From contig NZ_CP104285.1 of assembly GCF_025244905.1 (NCBI RefSeq), positions 1,984,001 to 2,048,000 on the forward strand: a stretch of 64,000 nucleotides of DNA. Direction: 5' to 3'. Every line of letters begins with the position of its first letter. Position 1 is the stretch's first letter. Below the pieces are notes generated by a model. It worked only from the letters and a program-made list of their open reading frames with translations, was not told the origin of the DNA and did not search any database. Source of the DNA: Enterobacter mori (GTDB lineage Bacteria; Pseudomonadota; Gammaproteobacteria; Enterobacterales; Enterobacteriaceae). This document shows positions 9,782 through 19,694 of this stretch, piece after piece. The position numbers and the translations under genes are program-made.

Positions 9782-10438
9782 TGATTGAATATCGGCCTCA
9801 TCGCCCATCGGCAGCGGCCAGCCGCCCAGACGTTTCCAGCGGTTAACAATTTCACAAAACAGTTCTGCCGTGCGCTCCGTATCGTAGAGCGCCGAGTGCG
9901 CCTGCGTGCCGTCAAACTCAATCCCTGCCGTGATGCAGGCTTTGGACAGCACCGTTTGGCCCAGCGCCAGACCGCTTAGTGCTGCGGTGTCAAACGTCAC
10001 AAACGGATGGAACGGGTTGCGTTTCAGCGAGGCGCGCTCTGCGGCGGCCATGGTAAAGCTGTGATCGAACGTCGCATTGTGGGCCACCATAATGGCGCGG
10101 CTACAGTCATTCTCTTTCATGCCTTTGCGCACCATTTTAAAAATGGCGTGCAGCGCGTCATATTCACTGACCGCGCCACGTAGCGGGTTTTTCGGATCGA
10201 TACCGTTAAAGGCCAGCGCCTCTGGCTGCAGGTTTGCCCCTTCGAAAGGTTCAACATGGAAATGCAGCGTGGTGTCCGGTGTAAGCCAGCCCTGTTCATC
10301 CATCTTCAGCGTGATGGCGGCAATTTCAAGCAGCGCATCGGTTTTAGCGTTAAATCCGGCTGTTTCTACATCAATGACAACGGGATAAAAACCACGAAAA
10401 CGGTCGCACAGACCGGTAAATTGAGCGTTATCGGACAT
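9779..10438 (-). CDS. rnt: Ribonuclease T
   Basis: DEDD-family 3'-5' exoribonuclease that trims tRNA and other stable RNA 3' ends and also acts on DNA. It has 219 residues. All catalytic residues are visible: Asp23 and Glu25 (VIDVETAGF), Asp125 (ATFDHSF), and His181 and Asp186 ([10 protein letters not shown]). It belongs to the DEDDh subtype. It stands alone on the minus strand downstream of the gloA unit. In K-12 it is followed by lhr; that gene is missing. Confidence 0.97.
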   Translation of the reverse strand: MSDNAQFTGLCDRFRGFYPVVIDVETAGFNAKTDALLEIAAITLKMDEQGWLTPDTTLHFHVEPFEGANLQPEALAFNGIDPKNPLRGAVSEYDALHAIFKMVRKGMKENDCSRAIMVAHNATFDHSFTMAAAERASLKRNPFHPFVTFDTAALSGLALGQTVLSKACITAGIEFDGTQAHSALYDTERTAELFCEIVNRWKRLGGWPLPMGDEADIQS

Positions 10439-10534
10439 CAGGGTCTCTTACAAGGGGAAAAAAGCAGTGCGCATTATGGCAAATTTTGAGAGGGGATGCA
10501 GTAAAACTACGGGCGCATAGTGCGCCCTGCGGGA

Positions 10535-10942
10535 TCAGTTGCCCAGACCGCGGCCAGCGTCTTTGGCTTCGATCAGTTCGATTTTATAACCGTCGGGATC
10601 TTCAACAAACGCAATCACGGTGGTGCCGCCTTTTACCGGGCCCGCTTCACGCGTAACGTTGCCGCCGTTGCTGCGGATGCGCTCACAGGCTTCCGCTGCG
10701 TTGTCCACTTCCAGCGCGATATGACCGTATGCGGTGCCCAGCTCATAGCTGTCCACGTCCCAGTTATAGGTCAGCTCGATTACGGCTTCATCGGATTCCG
10801 GGCCGTAACCCACGAACGCCAGCGAATATTTGTATTCAGGATTTTCGCTGGTGCGCAGCAGCGTCATGCCCAGAACCTTAGTGTAGAAATCGATGGAACG
10901 TTGCAGGTCGCCAACGCGCAGCATGGTGTGAAGTAGGCGCAT
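10535..10942 (-). CDS. gloA: Lactoylglutathione lyase (glyoxalase I)
   Basis: Converts the methylglyoxal-glutathione hemithioacetal to S-lactoylglutathione, the first step of methylglyoxal detoxification. It has 135 residues like E. coli GloA. The Ni ligands His5, Glu56, His74 and Glu122 are all present. The start at [11 protein letters not shown] (10942) is chosen over an ATG six codons upstream because a GAGG ribosome site sits 5 bases before it and E. coli starts here. It is the last gene of nemR-nemA-gloA, so its expression is expected to rise with electrophile stress. Confidence 0.96.
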   Translation of the reverse strand: MRLLHTMLRVGDLQRSIDFYTKVLGMTLLRTSENPEYKYSLAFVGYGPESDEAVIELTYNWDVDSYELGTAYGHIALEVDNAAEACERIRSNGGNVTREAGPVKGGTTVIAFVEDPDGYKIELIEAKDAGRGLGN

Positions 10943-11000
10943 AATTTCCTCATTAACCAATAGAATGGAATATTTTTTTGAACAGAAACGATGTTTTAGT

Positions 11001-11024
11001 ATAGCGGCGAAATGTCGCCGCTAT
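11001..11024 (-). other. Hairpin between nemA and gloA
   Basis: Ten-base inverted repeat ATAGCGGCGA / TCGCCGCTAT with loop AATG, just after the nemA stop. There is no T run on the minus strand, so it may act as an RNA-stability or partial-termination element within the operon rather than a full terminator. Confidence 0.5.
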
Positions 11025-11041
11025 CAATGCACAATGGGGGA

Positions 11042-12139
11042 TTAGAGCGAAGGGTAGTCGGTATAGCCTTCCGCGCCGCCGCCGTAGAAGCTTTCAGGGC
11101 GCTGGGGGTTCAGCTCCGCTTTCTTCTGCAGACGGGCAACCAGATCCGGGTTCGCAATAAAGTCACGGCCAAACGCGACTGCGTCGATCAGGCCTTTGCC
11201 GATCAGATCTTCCGCTTTTTCTGGGGTATACGCACCCGCACCGATGATCACGCCGTGAAAACGCTCGCGCACTTTCTGCCGGAAGGCTTCTGTGTAAGGC
11301 TGGCCGCCTGCCCAGTCCGGCTCGGACATGTGCAGATAAGCAATACCGCGTTTCGCCAGCTCTTCAATCAGATACAGCGCGTCCGCTTCTTCGTTCGGGC
11401 CGTTGTCGACGTTCTGGAAAGAGCCAATAGGGGAGACGCGAATGCCAATACGGTCTGCGCTCCACTCTTTACAAACCGCATCCACCACTTCCAGGACCAG
11501 ACGCGCGCGATTTTCAACGCTGCCGCCGTACTGGTCCGTGCGGTGGTTAGAGGACGGTGACAGGAACTGGTGCAGCAGGTAACCGTGTGCAGAGTGCAGC
11601 TCAACCAGGTCGAAACCGGCTTCACGGGCGTTCGCCACGGCCTGACGGAAATCGTTCACAATGCCAGGGATCTCGTTCAGCTCCAGCGCACGCGGCATGG
11701 AAGTATCGACGCGAATTGCATTGCCGTTTTCATCGCGCAGGGACGTTCGGGTATTTGCGCTCAGGGCAGAAGCGGACACCGGAGCCTGACCGCCAGGCTG
11801 GATGCTGCTGTGCGAGATACGGCCTGTGTGCCACAGTTGAACCGCAATGCGGCCATCTTCTGCGTGCACGCCTGCGGTGATTTTCTTCCACGCGGCAATC
11901 TGTTCCGGGCTGTGCAGACCTGGCGCACCGGCATAGCCTTTCGCCTGGGCAGAAATCTGCGTGGCTTCAGAGATGATAAGCCCTGAGCTTGCGCGCTGAC
12001 GGTAATATTCACCCATCAGAGGCGTTGGAATGTCACCCGGCTCGATGCTGCGAAGACGGGTCAGCGGGGCCATAAACACACGGTTTGGCGCGGTAACAGC
12101 GCCCACTTTCAGTGGGGTAAATAACTTTTCAGCGGACAT
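11042..12139 (-). CDS. nemA: N-ethylmaleimide reductase NemA
   Basis: FMN-dependent, NADPH-using old-yellow-enzyme reductase of 365 residues that reduces maleimides, nitroaromatics, nitrate esters and other electrophilic alkenes. The TIM barrel shows the substrate-anion pair His and Asn in the segment [17 protein letters not shown] (near residues 178-194), and the N-terminal [18 protein letters not shown] site. Second gene of the nemR-nemA-gloA operon, 53 bases after nemR. Confidence 0.96.
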   Translation of the reverse strand: MSAEKLFTPLKVGAVTAPNRVFMAPLTRLRSIEPGDIPTPLMGEYYRQRASSGLIISEATQISAQAKGYAGAPGLHSPEQIAAWKKITAGVHAEDGRIAVQLWHTGRISHSSIQPGGQAPVSASALSANTRTSLRDENGNAIRVDTSMPRALELNEIPGIVNDFRQAVANAREAGFDLVELHSAHGYLLHQFLSPSSNHRTDQYGGSVENRARLVLEVVDAVCKEWSADRIGIRVSPIGSFQNVDNGPNEEADALYLIEELAKRGIAYLHMSEPDWAGGQPYTEAFRQKVRERFHGVIIGAGAYTPEKAEDLIGKGLIDAVAFGRDFIANPDLVARLQKKAELNPQRPESFYGGGAEGYTDYPSL

Positions 12140-12192
12140 AACGACTCCTGAGTAGACCAGTCGACTAGTAATGACGTAAATAAAAACGCCTG

Positions 12193-12792
12193 CTAAGCGC
12201 CAGGCGCAGTAATACTGCTTTTTACATGTGCCAGCGCGCTTTCGAGCGGCACGGCACTGCGAGAAATCTTGGCCTGCAGGTTGGCCCCTAACCAGAGGGA
12301 GTACAAAACCTGAGCCTGTGTTAGCGGGTCGCCGGGGAAGGCGAGCGTGTTTTCATCACGCCCCTTCGCCAGCGCCTGCGCGAGCAGGGCGATAACCCCA
12401 CTGGCACCTTTATCCATCGCCGCGCGCATATCTTCGGAGAGATCGCACACTTCTGCAGAGAGTTTTACCGTCAGGCAACCGCTGATGATGCCCTGCTGAC
12501 AGAACTGCGTCAGCGTTTCCTGATAGTAGTTCAGAACCCGATCCCGGTAGTTACCTGCACCGCTGGCGAAGTGGGTGGCAAGACGCTGATGGTAGCTGGC
12601 GTAGTGCCGCTCCAGCATGGCCACGCCGAAGGCTTCTTTGGAGCGAAAGTAGTGATAAAACGACCCCTTCGGCACCTCAGCGGTTTTCAGTAACTCACTC
12701 AACCCCATACCGGTAAACCCGCGGTGCATGCAAAGACGCTCGCCGGTTGCCAGTAAATGTTCGCGTGTATCGTGTTCAGTGTGTCTGCTCAT
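12193..12792 (-). CDS. nemR: Electrophile- and hypochlorite-sensing repressor NemR
   Basis: TetR-family repressor of 199 residues controlling nemA and gloA. The N-terminal helix-turn-helix covers about residues 10-55 ([22 protein letters not shown]). The redox Cys106 (IISGCLTV) and Lys175 (NLQAKISR), which form the Cys-Lys switch described in E. coli NemR, are both conserved, as is Cys116. A palindrome lies 13 bases upstream of its start. The gene upstream on the same strand (eptA-like) ends only 41 bases away, with no terminator between, so read-through into nemR is possible. Confidence 0.95.
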   Translation of the reverse strand: MSRHTEHDTREHLLATGERLCMHRGFTGMGLSELLKTAEVPKGSFYHYFRSKEAFGVAMLERHYASYHQRLATHFASGAGNYRDRVLNYYQETLTQFCQQGIISGCLTVKLSAEVCDLSEDMRAAMDKGASGVIALLAQALAKGRDENTLAFPGDPLTQAQVLYSLWLGANLQAKISRSAVPLESALAHVKSSITAPGA

Positions 12793-12805
12793 GGGTGCAC
12801 TCTAA

Positions 12806-12821
12806 TAGACCGCTCGGTCTA
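12806..12821. promoter_or_regulatory. Putative NemR operator
   Basis: Perfect 16-base inverted repeat TAGACC-GCTC-GGTCTA in the short gap between the eptA-like stop and the nemR start. Its position suggests it is the site through which NemR represses its own operon. The operator role is inferred from location and TetR-family symmetry. Confidence 0.7.
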
Positions 12822-12833
12822 ATGCAAGCTTGC

Positions 12834-14462
12834 TTAGTGACGACATGGCGACAAAATATCCATCTGTTGCTGATAAACCGTTGATTTCACGTCCATCATA
12901 CCCAGTACGGTGGCGAACAAATTGTCCTGCGATACCGCATCTTTTGCTGCATGGTCACGCAAACACTGCTCGTTGACGCCATAATTTTTCACGTAGTCAG
13001 GGGAGAGCCAGAACATAAAGGGAATATGCGTTTGCTGCTCTGGCGCCAGCATGTACGGCGTACCGTGCAGATAAATCCCGCTTTCACCCAGTGATTCACC
13101 GTGATCGGAAAGATAAATCAGCGCCGTGTTCATGTTGGTCTGACGGGCTTTTAAGGCGTCAATCGTTCTACTGACCACACTGTCGGTATAGAGGATGGTG
13201 TTGTCATAGGTGTTCATCAGCGCCTGATGATCGCAGTCCTGTATTTCATTGGTATCACAGGTTGGCGTAAATTTTCGGAAGCTGTCCGGATAGCGTTTGT
13301 TATACGCCGGACCGTGACTGCCCATCAGATGGATAACCAATACCGTGTCTTGCTTCAGACCGTCCAGCACATTATCCAGACGATAGAGATTCACATCATC
13401 AATGCAGGTTTTGTCTTTGCAGAATTGATCCAGTTTCCACTGCGTCATATCTGTGTGCGGCACACGGTCGCAGGCACCTTTACAGCCGCCGTCGTTATCA
13501 CGCCACAGCAGATTGACACCAGCATGGTTAAGCACGTCGAGCAGACCTTCCTGGTGACGCGCGAGGTCAGCATCGTATGTTTTCCGGGTCATGCCGGAAA
13601 ACATACAAGGGACAGAAACGGCGGTTTCGGTACCACAGGACGAGGCCTGCGGGAAGTTAATGACGTCTTGCTTTTTCAGTTCCGGGTTAGTTTCGCGCCC
13701 GTAGCCGTTGAGCGAGTAGTTTGCCGCGCGTGAGGCTTCACCGACGACCAGCACCAGCACGGTTTTCTTTTGCTGCCCGGCAATCAGTGGGCCTTTATGG
13801 GCATCTTCACCGATGCGTACCAGCGTTTGGTCGCCCGCAAACCAGCGCATTTTGCTGTACTTCACGACGGCGCTGACGTAGTTCGCCGGAGTGACCATTT
13901 TGACAATGCTTTTATTATTGCGAAACAGCGAGGCGTAATCTTTATAAAAGACGGCAGCCACCAGAATAATGACCAGAAGTGCCCCCAGCATTGCGGCAAA
14001 GCGCATAAGGAGGGCATACCACCATTTCCCGGTACGGATCCGCGTCAGTGCAAGTATGACGGAAGGGACAATACCGGCAACGGCAATCCACAGGATCATC
14101 TGTGGCGTGAGCAGTGCCGTAGCTTCCTGGGAATTGGTTTCAAACACGTTCACAATCATGTTCTGATCGATAACCGCGCCGTAGGTATACATAAAGTAGG
14201 TCGCGGCAGCGCATCCGATGGTCAGGACAATCAGCAGCGGCTTACGAATAAAAGGAATATTTAGCAGGCTAAAGACAATTACCCAGCCGCAAAACAGCAC
14301 CAGGGGTACGGAAGCGGCGAAGAGGATGTCGTGCAGATGTGCAGGGGCGATAATGGCCCAGCTGCGCTGAATAAAAAGTGCATTTAGCGCAGTAAAGAAT
14401 AGCGCACAACCCAGAGTGAATTTAATATCGTTACAGTGTAACTTTTTTGAAAACCACATCAT
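12834..14462 (-). CDS. eptA: EptA-family lipid A phosphoethanolamine transferase
   Basis: Inner-membrane enzyme of 542 residues with about five N-terminal helices (to about residue 175) and a periplasmic alkaline-phosphatase-like domain. Catalytic and zinc residues of the EptA/MCR family are visible: Glu242 (VVGEASR), nucleophile Thr280 (SSCGTETAVSVPC), His383 (GSHGP), Asp453-His454 (SDHGES) and His466 (YLHGTPY). Transfer of phosphoethanolamine to lipid A lowers binding of polymyxins. It aligns better with chromosomal EptA than with the MCR-9 N-terminus I remember. No gene of this kind is at this place in K-12, where eptA is with basRS, so it is a paralogue or relocated copy. Start: ATG at 14462, with another at 14459; neither has a clear ribosome site. 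A PmrA-type box is upstream. Confidence 0.88.
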   Translation of the reverse strand: MMWFSKKLHCNDIKFTLGCALFFTALNALFIQRSWAIIAPAHLHDILFAASVPLVLFCGWVIVFSLLNIPFIRKPLLIVLTIGCAAATYFMYTYGAVIDQNMIVNVFETNSQEATALLTPQMILWIAVAGIVPSVILALTRIRTGKWWYALLMRFAAMLGALLVIILVAAVFYKDYASLFRNNKSIVKMVTPANYVSAVVKYSKMRWFAGDQTLVRIGEDAHKGPLIAGQQKKTVLVLVVGEASRAANYSLNGYGRETNPELKKQDVINFPQASSCGTETAVSVPCMFSGMTRKTYDADLARHQEGLLDVLNHAGVNLLWRDNDGGCKGACDRVPHTDMTQWKLDQFCKDKTCIDDVNLYRLDNVLDGLKQDTVLVIHLMGSHGPAYNKRYPDSFRKFTPTCDTNEIQDCDHQALMNTYDNTILYTDSVVSRTIDALKARQTNMNTALIYLSDHGESLGESGIYLHGTPYMLAPEQQTHIPFMFWLSPDYVKNYGVNEQCLRDHAAKDAVSQDNLFATVLGMMDVKSTVYQQQMDILSPCRH

Positions 14463-14492
14463 AAGCAAACCATTCGTTATAGTGATGCGGCG

Positions 14493-14525
14493 AGTATAGA
14501 GAGGGAAGATTAGTGAAACCTTAAT
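14493..14525 (-). promoter_or_regulatory. PmrA (BasR)-type box and promoter of the eptA-like gene
   Basis: On the plus strand 14509-14525 reads ATTAGT-GAAAC-CTTAAT, matching the PmrA direct repeat CTTAAT-N5-CTTAAT in 10 of 12 positions. On the minus strand a -10 box TATACT (14498-14493) begins 10 bases after the box, the spacing seen when OmpR-class regulators replace the -35. The start of transcription would be about 25 bases before the ATG. Confidence 0.6.
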
Positions 14526-14607
14526 GCCACAAAACGGTGGTAAATCTCTTGCACAGTAGGCGCATAACGTCTTCACTGTAAGTGATGGTCGGTTTGTGGA
14601 GGTGAGT

Positions 14608-14847
14608 GTGGCAGAGCAACTGGAATTTTTCCCCATCCAGAGCCCGTGCCGGGGGATTTGTCAGGTTGATGAACGCGGCTATTGCCGTGGGTGCATGCGT
14701 ACCCGTGACGAGCGGTTTAACTGGCAAAACTTTAGCGATACACAAAAGCAGGACGTGCTTCGCCTCTGCCGACAGCGTTTGCTGCGCAAAATTCGCGCAA
14801 ACAAAGCGGGGGAAACCGAAGAACCCCAGCAACCTTCACTGTTTTAA
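14608..14847 (+). CDS. ydhL: DUF1289 protein YdhL
   Basis: Small cytosolic protein of 79 residues, orthologous to E. coli YdhL. Three conserved cysteines (SPCRGICQ and YCRGCMR, plus one near residue 50) suggest metal binding, and the protein ends QQPSLF as in E. coli. I use the GTG at 14608, because GGAGG (14598-14602) is 5 bases before it and the E. coli protein starts MAEQLEFF; the frame is also open from a GTG at 14596. It is followed after 48 bases by ydhF. Function is unknown. Confidence 0.88.
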   Translation: MAEQLEFFPIQSPCRGICQVDERGYCRGCMRTRDERFNWQNFSDTQKQDVLRLCRQRLLRKIRANKAGETEEPQQPSLF

Positions 14848-14895
14848 CACGGTAATTGCGTATACTCATGACATCACGTTCTTGAGGAAAATGTT

Positions 14896-15792
14896 ATGGT
14901 TCAGCGTATTACCCTTGCCCCGCAGGGGCCAGAGTTCTCCCGTTTTGTCATGGGCTACTGGCGTTTGATGGACTGGAATATGTCCCCGCTTCAGCTGGCG
15001 AGCTTTATTGAAGAGCATCTCGATTTAGGGATCACCACCGTCGATCATGCCGACATTTATGGCGGCTATCAGTGTGAAGCCGCCTTCGGTGAGGCGCTAA
15101 AGCTGGTGCCAGCCCTGCGTCAGCGGATGGAGATCGTCACCAAGTGCGGTATCGCCACCACCGCGAAACCTGAAAACGCGCTCGGCCACTACATTACCGA
15201 CAGCGCACACATTATAAAGAGCGCCGAGCAATCTCTGGTGAATCTGGCAACCGATCATATCGATCTGCTGCTGATCCATCGTCCTGACCCATTGATGGAT
15301 GCCGATGAGGTGGCGGAAGCGTTTCTGAATCTGCACCAGAGTGGAAAAGTCCGTCATTTTGGCGTGTCGAACTTCACCCCGGCGCAGTTTGCGCTTATGC
15401 AATCCCGTCTGCCGTTTACCCTGGCCACTAATCAGGTCGAGATTTCTCCGGTACACCAGCCTCTGCTGCTGGATGGTACGCTCGATCAGCTGCAGCAGCT
15501 GCGCATTCGTCCTATGGCGTGGTCGTGCCTGGGCGGCGGTCGTTTGTTCAATGACGATGAATTCCAGCCCCTGCGTGACGAGCTGGAAACCGTTGCCCGC
15601 GAACTGAATGCCGAAAGCATTGAGCAGGTGGTCTATGCGTGGATCCTGCGTCTGCCGTCTAAGCCACTGCCGATTATCGGTTCGGGTAAAATTGAGCGTG
15701 TGCGGTCCGCGTTGGCGGCCGAAGAGCTGAATATGACCCGTCAGCAGTGGTTCCGCATCCGCAAGGCCGCACTGGGCTACGACGTGCCATAA
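14896..15792 (+). CDS. ydhF: Aldo-keto reductase YdhF
   Basis: NADPH-dependent (beta/alpha)8 oxidoreductase of 298 residues, orthologous to E. coli YdhF. The catalytic tetrad of the family can be seen: Asp and Tyr in DHADIYGGYQ (near 49-58), Lys in MEIVTKCG and His in LLLIHRPDP. A ribosome site TTGAGGAAA precedes the ATG. The physiological substrate is unknown. It lies 48 bases after ydhL on the same strand, so the two may be cotranscribed. Confidence 0.92.
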   Translation: MVQRITLAPQGPEFSRFVMGYWRLMDWNMSPLQLASFIEEHLDLGITTVDHADIYGGYQCEAAFGEALKLVPALRQRMEIVTKCGIATTAKPENALGHYITDSAHIIKSAEQSLVNLATDHIDLLLIHRPDPLMDADEVAEAFLNLHQSGKVRHFGVSNFTPAQFALMQSRLPFTLATNQVEISPVHQPLLLDGTLDQLQQLRIRPMAWSCLGGGRLFNDDEFQPLRDELETVARELNAESIEQVVYAWILRLPSKPLPIIGSGKIERVRSALAAEELNMTRQQWFRIRKAALGYDVP

Positions 15793-15872
15793 ACCGCCCT
15801 AAGGTGACTTTCCGGTGAAATCTTTGCCTCTGGTATACACTTAAGGGGCAAAAAATAACCAGCGGAGGTCAT

Positions 15873-16391
15873 ATGAAGCGTTTTGCTCTGGCATTGGTCA
15901 CGCTGGTTGTTTGCGCAGGGGCGCAGGCAGCCAGCGACGAAGTAGAAATGAATCTCGTCACCTCTCAGGGGGTAGGTCAGTCCATCGGTACGGTGAAGAT
16001 CACGGAGACCGATAAAGGGCTGGAGTTCGCCCCCAACCTCAAAGCACTTCCTCCCGGTGAACATGGTTTCCATGTCCATGCTAAAGGCAGCTGTCAGCCC
16101 GCGTTAAAAGAAGGCAAACCGTCGGCGGCGGAAGCAGCAGGGGGCCACCTCGATCCGCAGCATTCCGGCAAGCATGAAGGCCCGGAGGGAATGGGGCATT
16201 TAGGCGATTTGCCTGTGCTGGTGGTGAACAATGACGGTAAAGCCACGGAGCCGGTTGTGGCGCCTCGTCTGAAAAAGCTGGACGAGGTGAAAGGGAAAGC
16301 GCTGATGATCCATGTCGGCGGCGACAATATGTCCGATCAGCCTAAACCACTTGGCGGCGGCGGGGCACGCTATGCCTGTGGCGTGATCTGA
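15873..16391 (+). CDS. sodC: Periplasmic copper-zinc superoxide dismutase
   Basis: Removes superoxide in the periplasm. It has 172 residues: a signal peptide cut at about Ala19 (AGAQA/ASDE), then the SodC fold with metal ligands in [13 protein letters not shown] (two Cu-site His), [17 protein letters not shown] (bridging and Zn His) and [11 protein letters not shown] (last Cu His). The disulfide cysteines are in KGSC and near the C-terminus (ARYACGVI). The gene end overlaps the convergent gene ydhK by 22 bases, so the two stop regions share sequence. Confidence 0.96.
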   Translation: MKRFALALVTLVVCAGAQAASDEVEMNLVTSQGVGQSIGTVKITETDKGLEFAPNLKALPPGEHGFHVHAKGSCQPALKEGKPSAAEAAGGHLDPQHSGKHEGPEGMGHLGDLPVLVVNNDGKATEPVVAPRLKKLDEVKGKALMIHVGGDNMSDQPKPLGGGGARYACGVI

Positions 16392-18403
16392 TCCCCAATC
16401 GTCCCCGGTGACGGTGCCTGTTCCAGCTGCGACAGCGAGCAGTGCAGGCGCCAGATTATCGAGGCCAAATCACGAGCAGCAGGTTGGTGATGCCGCGCAA
16501 GGGTATCGCAGATCCGCTGCAGTTCAGCCAGCGTGGTTACCAGCGGGCGCTGCTGGACACCGCGCTCGCTCATCACATCGCGTAGCAGGGAAAGGCAGAC
16601 ATCACGCACCTGTGACAGCGGATCGGAACGCGTTTCCCACGCACGAAGCTGCCAGACAACGTGTGAGCAGTTCAGCAGCACCACGCCCCAGCGTAACAGC
16701 CAGCGGCGGGAAAGAGAGTCCTGGCTATTATTGAGCTGGCTGACATGATGATAGACCAGCGATTCATACTCGCTTTCACGCAGATGCGGTTTACGGCTAA
16801 GCTGGTCGACAAATCCCCGTCTTAGTTCACGGATATGTCTACGGCTTTTACGCGCATCAGAACCCGGCCGCAGTACGGCGAACGCCAGCCACGCCAGACC
16901 CACACCGAGGATCTTCGCCAGATTGTCATTGAGAAAGTCGGCGTAATCGTAAACCGGGGGATTCGTCACGGAGATAAACGAGCCCATAAAGACAATCAGC
17001 TGTCCCCAGAGGCCCGCCAGTTTTGGCATTTGCAGCTTCAGAAGCTGCATGGTGGTTAACAGCGGGAACAGGAACAGCAGGAACTGCCACAGGTCGCTAA
17101 TCTGAACCATCAATCCGAACTTCACCACAAAGCTGAATAGCGACAGCAACAGCAGCGTGCGTAACAGTAACGTAAGCGAGTTAAACGGTGACGCGGCAAC
17201 GGAATAGAGCACGCAGCTGATGGCGGCAAGCGTCAGGGCCGCAGAGCCGGATCCCCACTGCGTGGTGATGCTCCACGCGCCAACGAGGGTGAGGGCGCAA
17301 AAGGTGCGAAAACCGCTCCACAGCGCTTCCATATAGTCGGTGTGGCGCGCCAGCGCCGGGCTACTGGGAACGGTGAATTCCGTTATTGGACTGGCATTCT
17401 CAACCGCGTTGATCCAGCGACTGCTTCGCAGATACAGCCGACAAAAATAGTTCAGGCGCTGCCAGAAAGCGCGGTGACGGTAATCGTACTCATCGACGGG
17501 GGCGAGCGGGGCGATGATCCTTGCCACGGTGTAGATGTCCGTTTCCGGGCGGGCGAGGGCCGCAAGCAAGGTATCAATGACGGCGCGCGTGTTGGCAGGC
17601 GGCGTGGGCCAGTTGAGCAGCATTCGACGCAGGCTGGAGATAGCGCTGGTCATCCGCAACTGCTGATGCAGCAAATAGTTGAGCAGTTTGTTCTGCCGAC
17701 GAAAGCGGTAGTGGCTCCAGAAGGCCTGAATGCGCAGCAGATTCATGGTCAGGATCTGACCGATGACCTTTTCGTGTGCCAGACGGATTTCATCGTTAGT
17801 ATCTGGCTGCCAGAGAAGGCTTGCATGCTCCAGTAAGCGGGCATGCATGGTCTTCAGGGCGGTGATAAGCGCTGTACCGTCGGAGGTACTGGGCAGGATC
17901 ATCATCATAAACCCACCGCTAAGAATGCCGACAATCACTTCACAGACGCGCGCCTGGGCGATGTCCCATAGCTCGGTGGTGTCGAGTACATTCACCACGG
18001 GAAAGGCAATAATGGCGGCGGTATAACCCGCCAGCTGAAATGCGTAGGCAACGTTATTGGTAAAATGCGCGCAGGCCCAGGTACAAAACCCCAGCCAGGC
18101 CGCCATGCTCAGTAAAAAGAGCCACGGATCGTTTAGCGTATGCCCCGCAATGATTAACGCAGCGGTGGCTCCCAGCAGGCTTCCGGCCACGCGCCCCAGA
18201 CTTTTACTGATGACCCCACCGACGGTCGGGAAGCTCACCACCGCCGCAGAGGTCATTGCCCAATATGGCTCATCCAGATTCAGGTAATAGGCGACGGTCA
18301 GCGCAAGGCACATGGCAATGCCGTTTCGCAGCGCGTAACGCCACTGAGGGCGCGATGCTTTTACCCACGGTAGGTTTTGCCAGGAGAGCACCCGCAGGTT
18401 CAT
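16370..18403 (-). CDS. ydhK: FUSC-family inner-membrane efflux subunit YdhK
   Basis: A 677-residue membrane protein of the fusaric-acid/AaeB type: two halves, each with about six helices (residues about 25-180 and about 360-510), followed by cytosolic domains. It is orthologous to E. coli YdhK (670). It works presumably with the periplasmic adaptor YdhJ and the small protein YdhI. Its start overlaps the ydhJ stop (ATGA, 18403), which implies translational coupling. Its last seven codons overlap the end of sodC on the opposite strand. The substrate is unknown; aromatic acids are a guess from AaeAB. Confidence 0.9.
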   Translation of the reverse strand: MNLRVLSWQNLPWVKASRPQWRYALRNGIAMCLALTVAYYLNLDEPYWAMTSAAVVSFPTVGGVISKSLGRVAGSLLGATAALIIAGHTLNDPWLFLLSMAAWLGFCTWACAHFTNNVAYAFQLAGYTAAIIAFPVVNVLDTTELWDIAQARVCEVIVGILSGGFMMMILPSTSDGTALITALKTMHARLLEHASLLWQPDTNDEIRLAHEKVIGQILTMNLLRIQAFWSHYRFRRQNKLLNYLLHQQLRMTSAISSLRRMLLNWPTPPANTRAVIDTLLAALARPETDIYTVARIIAPLAPVDEYDYRHRAFWQRLNYFCRLYLRSSRWINAVENASPITEFTVPSSPALARHTDYMEALWSGFRTFCALTLVGAWSITTQWGSGSAALTLAAISCVLYSVAASPFNSLTLLLRTLLLLSLFSFVVKFGLMVQISDLWQFLLFLFPLLTTMQLLKLQMPKLAGLWGQLIVFMGSFISVTNPPVYDYADFLNDNLAKILGVGLAWLAFAVLRPGSDARKSRRHIRELRRGFVDQLSRKPHLRESEYESLVYHHVSQLNNSQDSLSRRWLLRWGVVLLNCSHVVWQLRAWETRSDPLSQVRDVCLSLLRDVMSERGVQQRPLVTTLAELQRICDTLARHHQPAARDLASIIWRLHCSLSQLEQAPSPGTIGDQITPQA

Positions 18404-19263
18404 CAGCGCGTTCCGATAGAAACAGTACAGGTCGTGCCTGAGACCAGCGTGAGACTCTGGGGCAGGTTATCAAACTCTACGCGTACCGGAACGCGCTGTG
18501 CCAGACGAACCCACGGAACGTTCGGCTTAATGTCCGGCACCAGCCCTGAATCCGTTTCAACGCTTTGATCGTAAATGGCCCGGCCAATGCTGGAAACGTG
18601 ACCCTGTAACCTGTTCGAACCGCTGTAGAGGGTGATGGTTGCAGGCGCACCTTCCTGAATATGTCGAAGCTTGGTCTCTTCAAAATAGCCTACGACATAA
18701 AAAGAGTGGCTGTCGACTAAGGCAAAAACGGGTTGCCCGGTAGTGGCATAGTTCCCCACGCGGGCGGAGAGGTTGGTCACCCATCCATCGACCGGTGCTT
18801 CCACCACCGTTTGCGTTAACGCCCACTGCGCCTGCTTGAGCGTAGCTTCCGCCACGTTAACGCTGGCTTGCATAGCCTTAACGTTGATGTTGGCAGTGTC
18901 TAAATCTTCGGCAGAAATATAGTTTTGCGACAAATGCCGACGGCGGGTCGCTTCGTTATTGGCTTTCGCGAGATCGGACTGCGCTTTAGCCAGCTGTGCC
19001 TGGGCGTTCAGAATCGCAATGTGGTAAGGGGTGTCGTCAATTCGGAATAAAACGTCTCCCTTTTTGACGAACTGATTATCCTTAACCAACAGCGTCGTGA
19101 TGCTTCCCGACACCTGAGGAGTAATGCTGACCTGCTCAGCGCGAATTTTACCGTCACGGGTCCATGGGGACTGCATATAAAAATTCCACATCCACCAGCC
19201 CGCAACCAGTGCGAGGGCAAGAACGAAGAGGGTGGAAAAGTATTTTAGCGTTTTCAGTGACAT
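18403..19263 (-). CDS. ydhJ: HlyD-family periplasmic adaptor YdhJ
   Basis: Membrane-fusion protein of 286 residues: an N-terminal anchor (about 8-26, [19 protein letters not shown]), a biotinyl-lipoyl-like half (about 45-80), a coiled-coil hairpin ([19 protein letters not shown] region, about 85-150), and the second lipoyl and beta-barrel part. The start [10 protein letters not shown] at 19263 matches E. coli YdhJ; a longer open frame upstream overlaps ydhI and is not real. Middle gene of ydhI-ydhJ-ydhK. Confidence 0.93.
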   Translation of the reverse strand: MSLKTLKYFSTLFVLALALVAGWWMWNFYMQSPWTRDGKIRAEQVSITPQVSGSITTLLVKDNQFVKKGDVLFRIDDTPYHIAILNAQAQLAKAQSDLAKANNEATRRRHLSQNYISAEDLDTANINVKAMQASVNVAEATLKQAQWALTQTVVEAPVDGWVTNLSARVGNYATTGQPVFALVDSHSFYVVGYFEETKLRHIQEGAPATITLYSGSNRLQGHVSSIGRAIYDQSVETDSGLVPDIKPNVPWVRLAQRVPVRVEFDNLPQSLTLVSGTTCTVSIGTR

Positions 19264-19265
19264 AT

Positions 19266-19502
19266 TTACCACGCAGTCAAAACGGCAAGGCCCAGGCATA
19301 CGGAAAGGGCAAACAGGGAAAGATCCATCAGCATGGGATGCCAGATTTCGCCGGAGTACATCCAGTCGCGAAGCAGACGATGCGCGATGAGCCACAGTAT
19401 AAAGCCCACCAGAACGGCCTTAAACAGGGGAGGAAAGTAGACTGACGCACCGAAGATCAGGTCCTGAAGGGGTAGACCCTCTGAGGGATGAAAAAACGTC
19501 AC
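19266..19502 (-). CDS. ydhI: DUF1656 small membrane protein YdhI
   Basis: A 78-residue protein with two hydrophobic helices (about 23-43 and 58-78), orthologous to E. coli YdhI and similar to AaeX. The stop TAA ends two bases before the ydhJ ATG, so the genes are translationally coupled. First gene of the ydhIJK efflux operon and divergent from slyA. DUF1656 proteins always travel with FUSC/HlyD pairs, but their mechanism is not known. Confidence 0.92.
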   Translation of the reverse strand: MTFFHPSEGLPLQDLIFGASVYFPPLFKAVLVGFILWLIAHRLLRDWMYSGEIWHPMLMDLSLFALSVCLGLAVLTAW

Positions 19503-19657
19503 GGGCAGAAATCCTTTGCAGTGAACAGAATGCCGCGTTGGCTTGTCTTAGTATGATGAAGCATCACAATTCAGTGTAAGTCATACTTATAAGTTCGATG
19601 AATGCAGTATTGCATTTGTTTTGGCAATACAAATGCTGCACACTATTCTAAAATCAG

Positions 19658-19678
19658 TATAATAACTTAGCAAGCTAA
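19658..19678 (+). promoter_or_regulatory. slyA promoter and SlyA autoregulatory site
   Basis: A perfect -10 hexamer TATAAT (19658-19663) is followed directly by TTAGCAAGCTAA (19667-19678), which is exactly the SlyA consensus palindrome. SlyA bound there would sit on the transcription start and repress its own gene. Confidence 0.85.
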
Positions 19679-19694
19679 TTATAAGGAGATGAAA

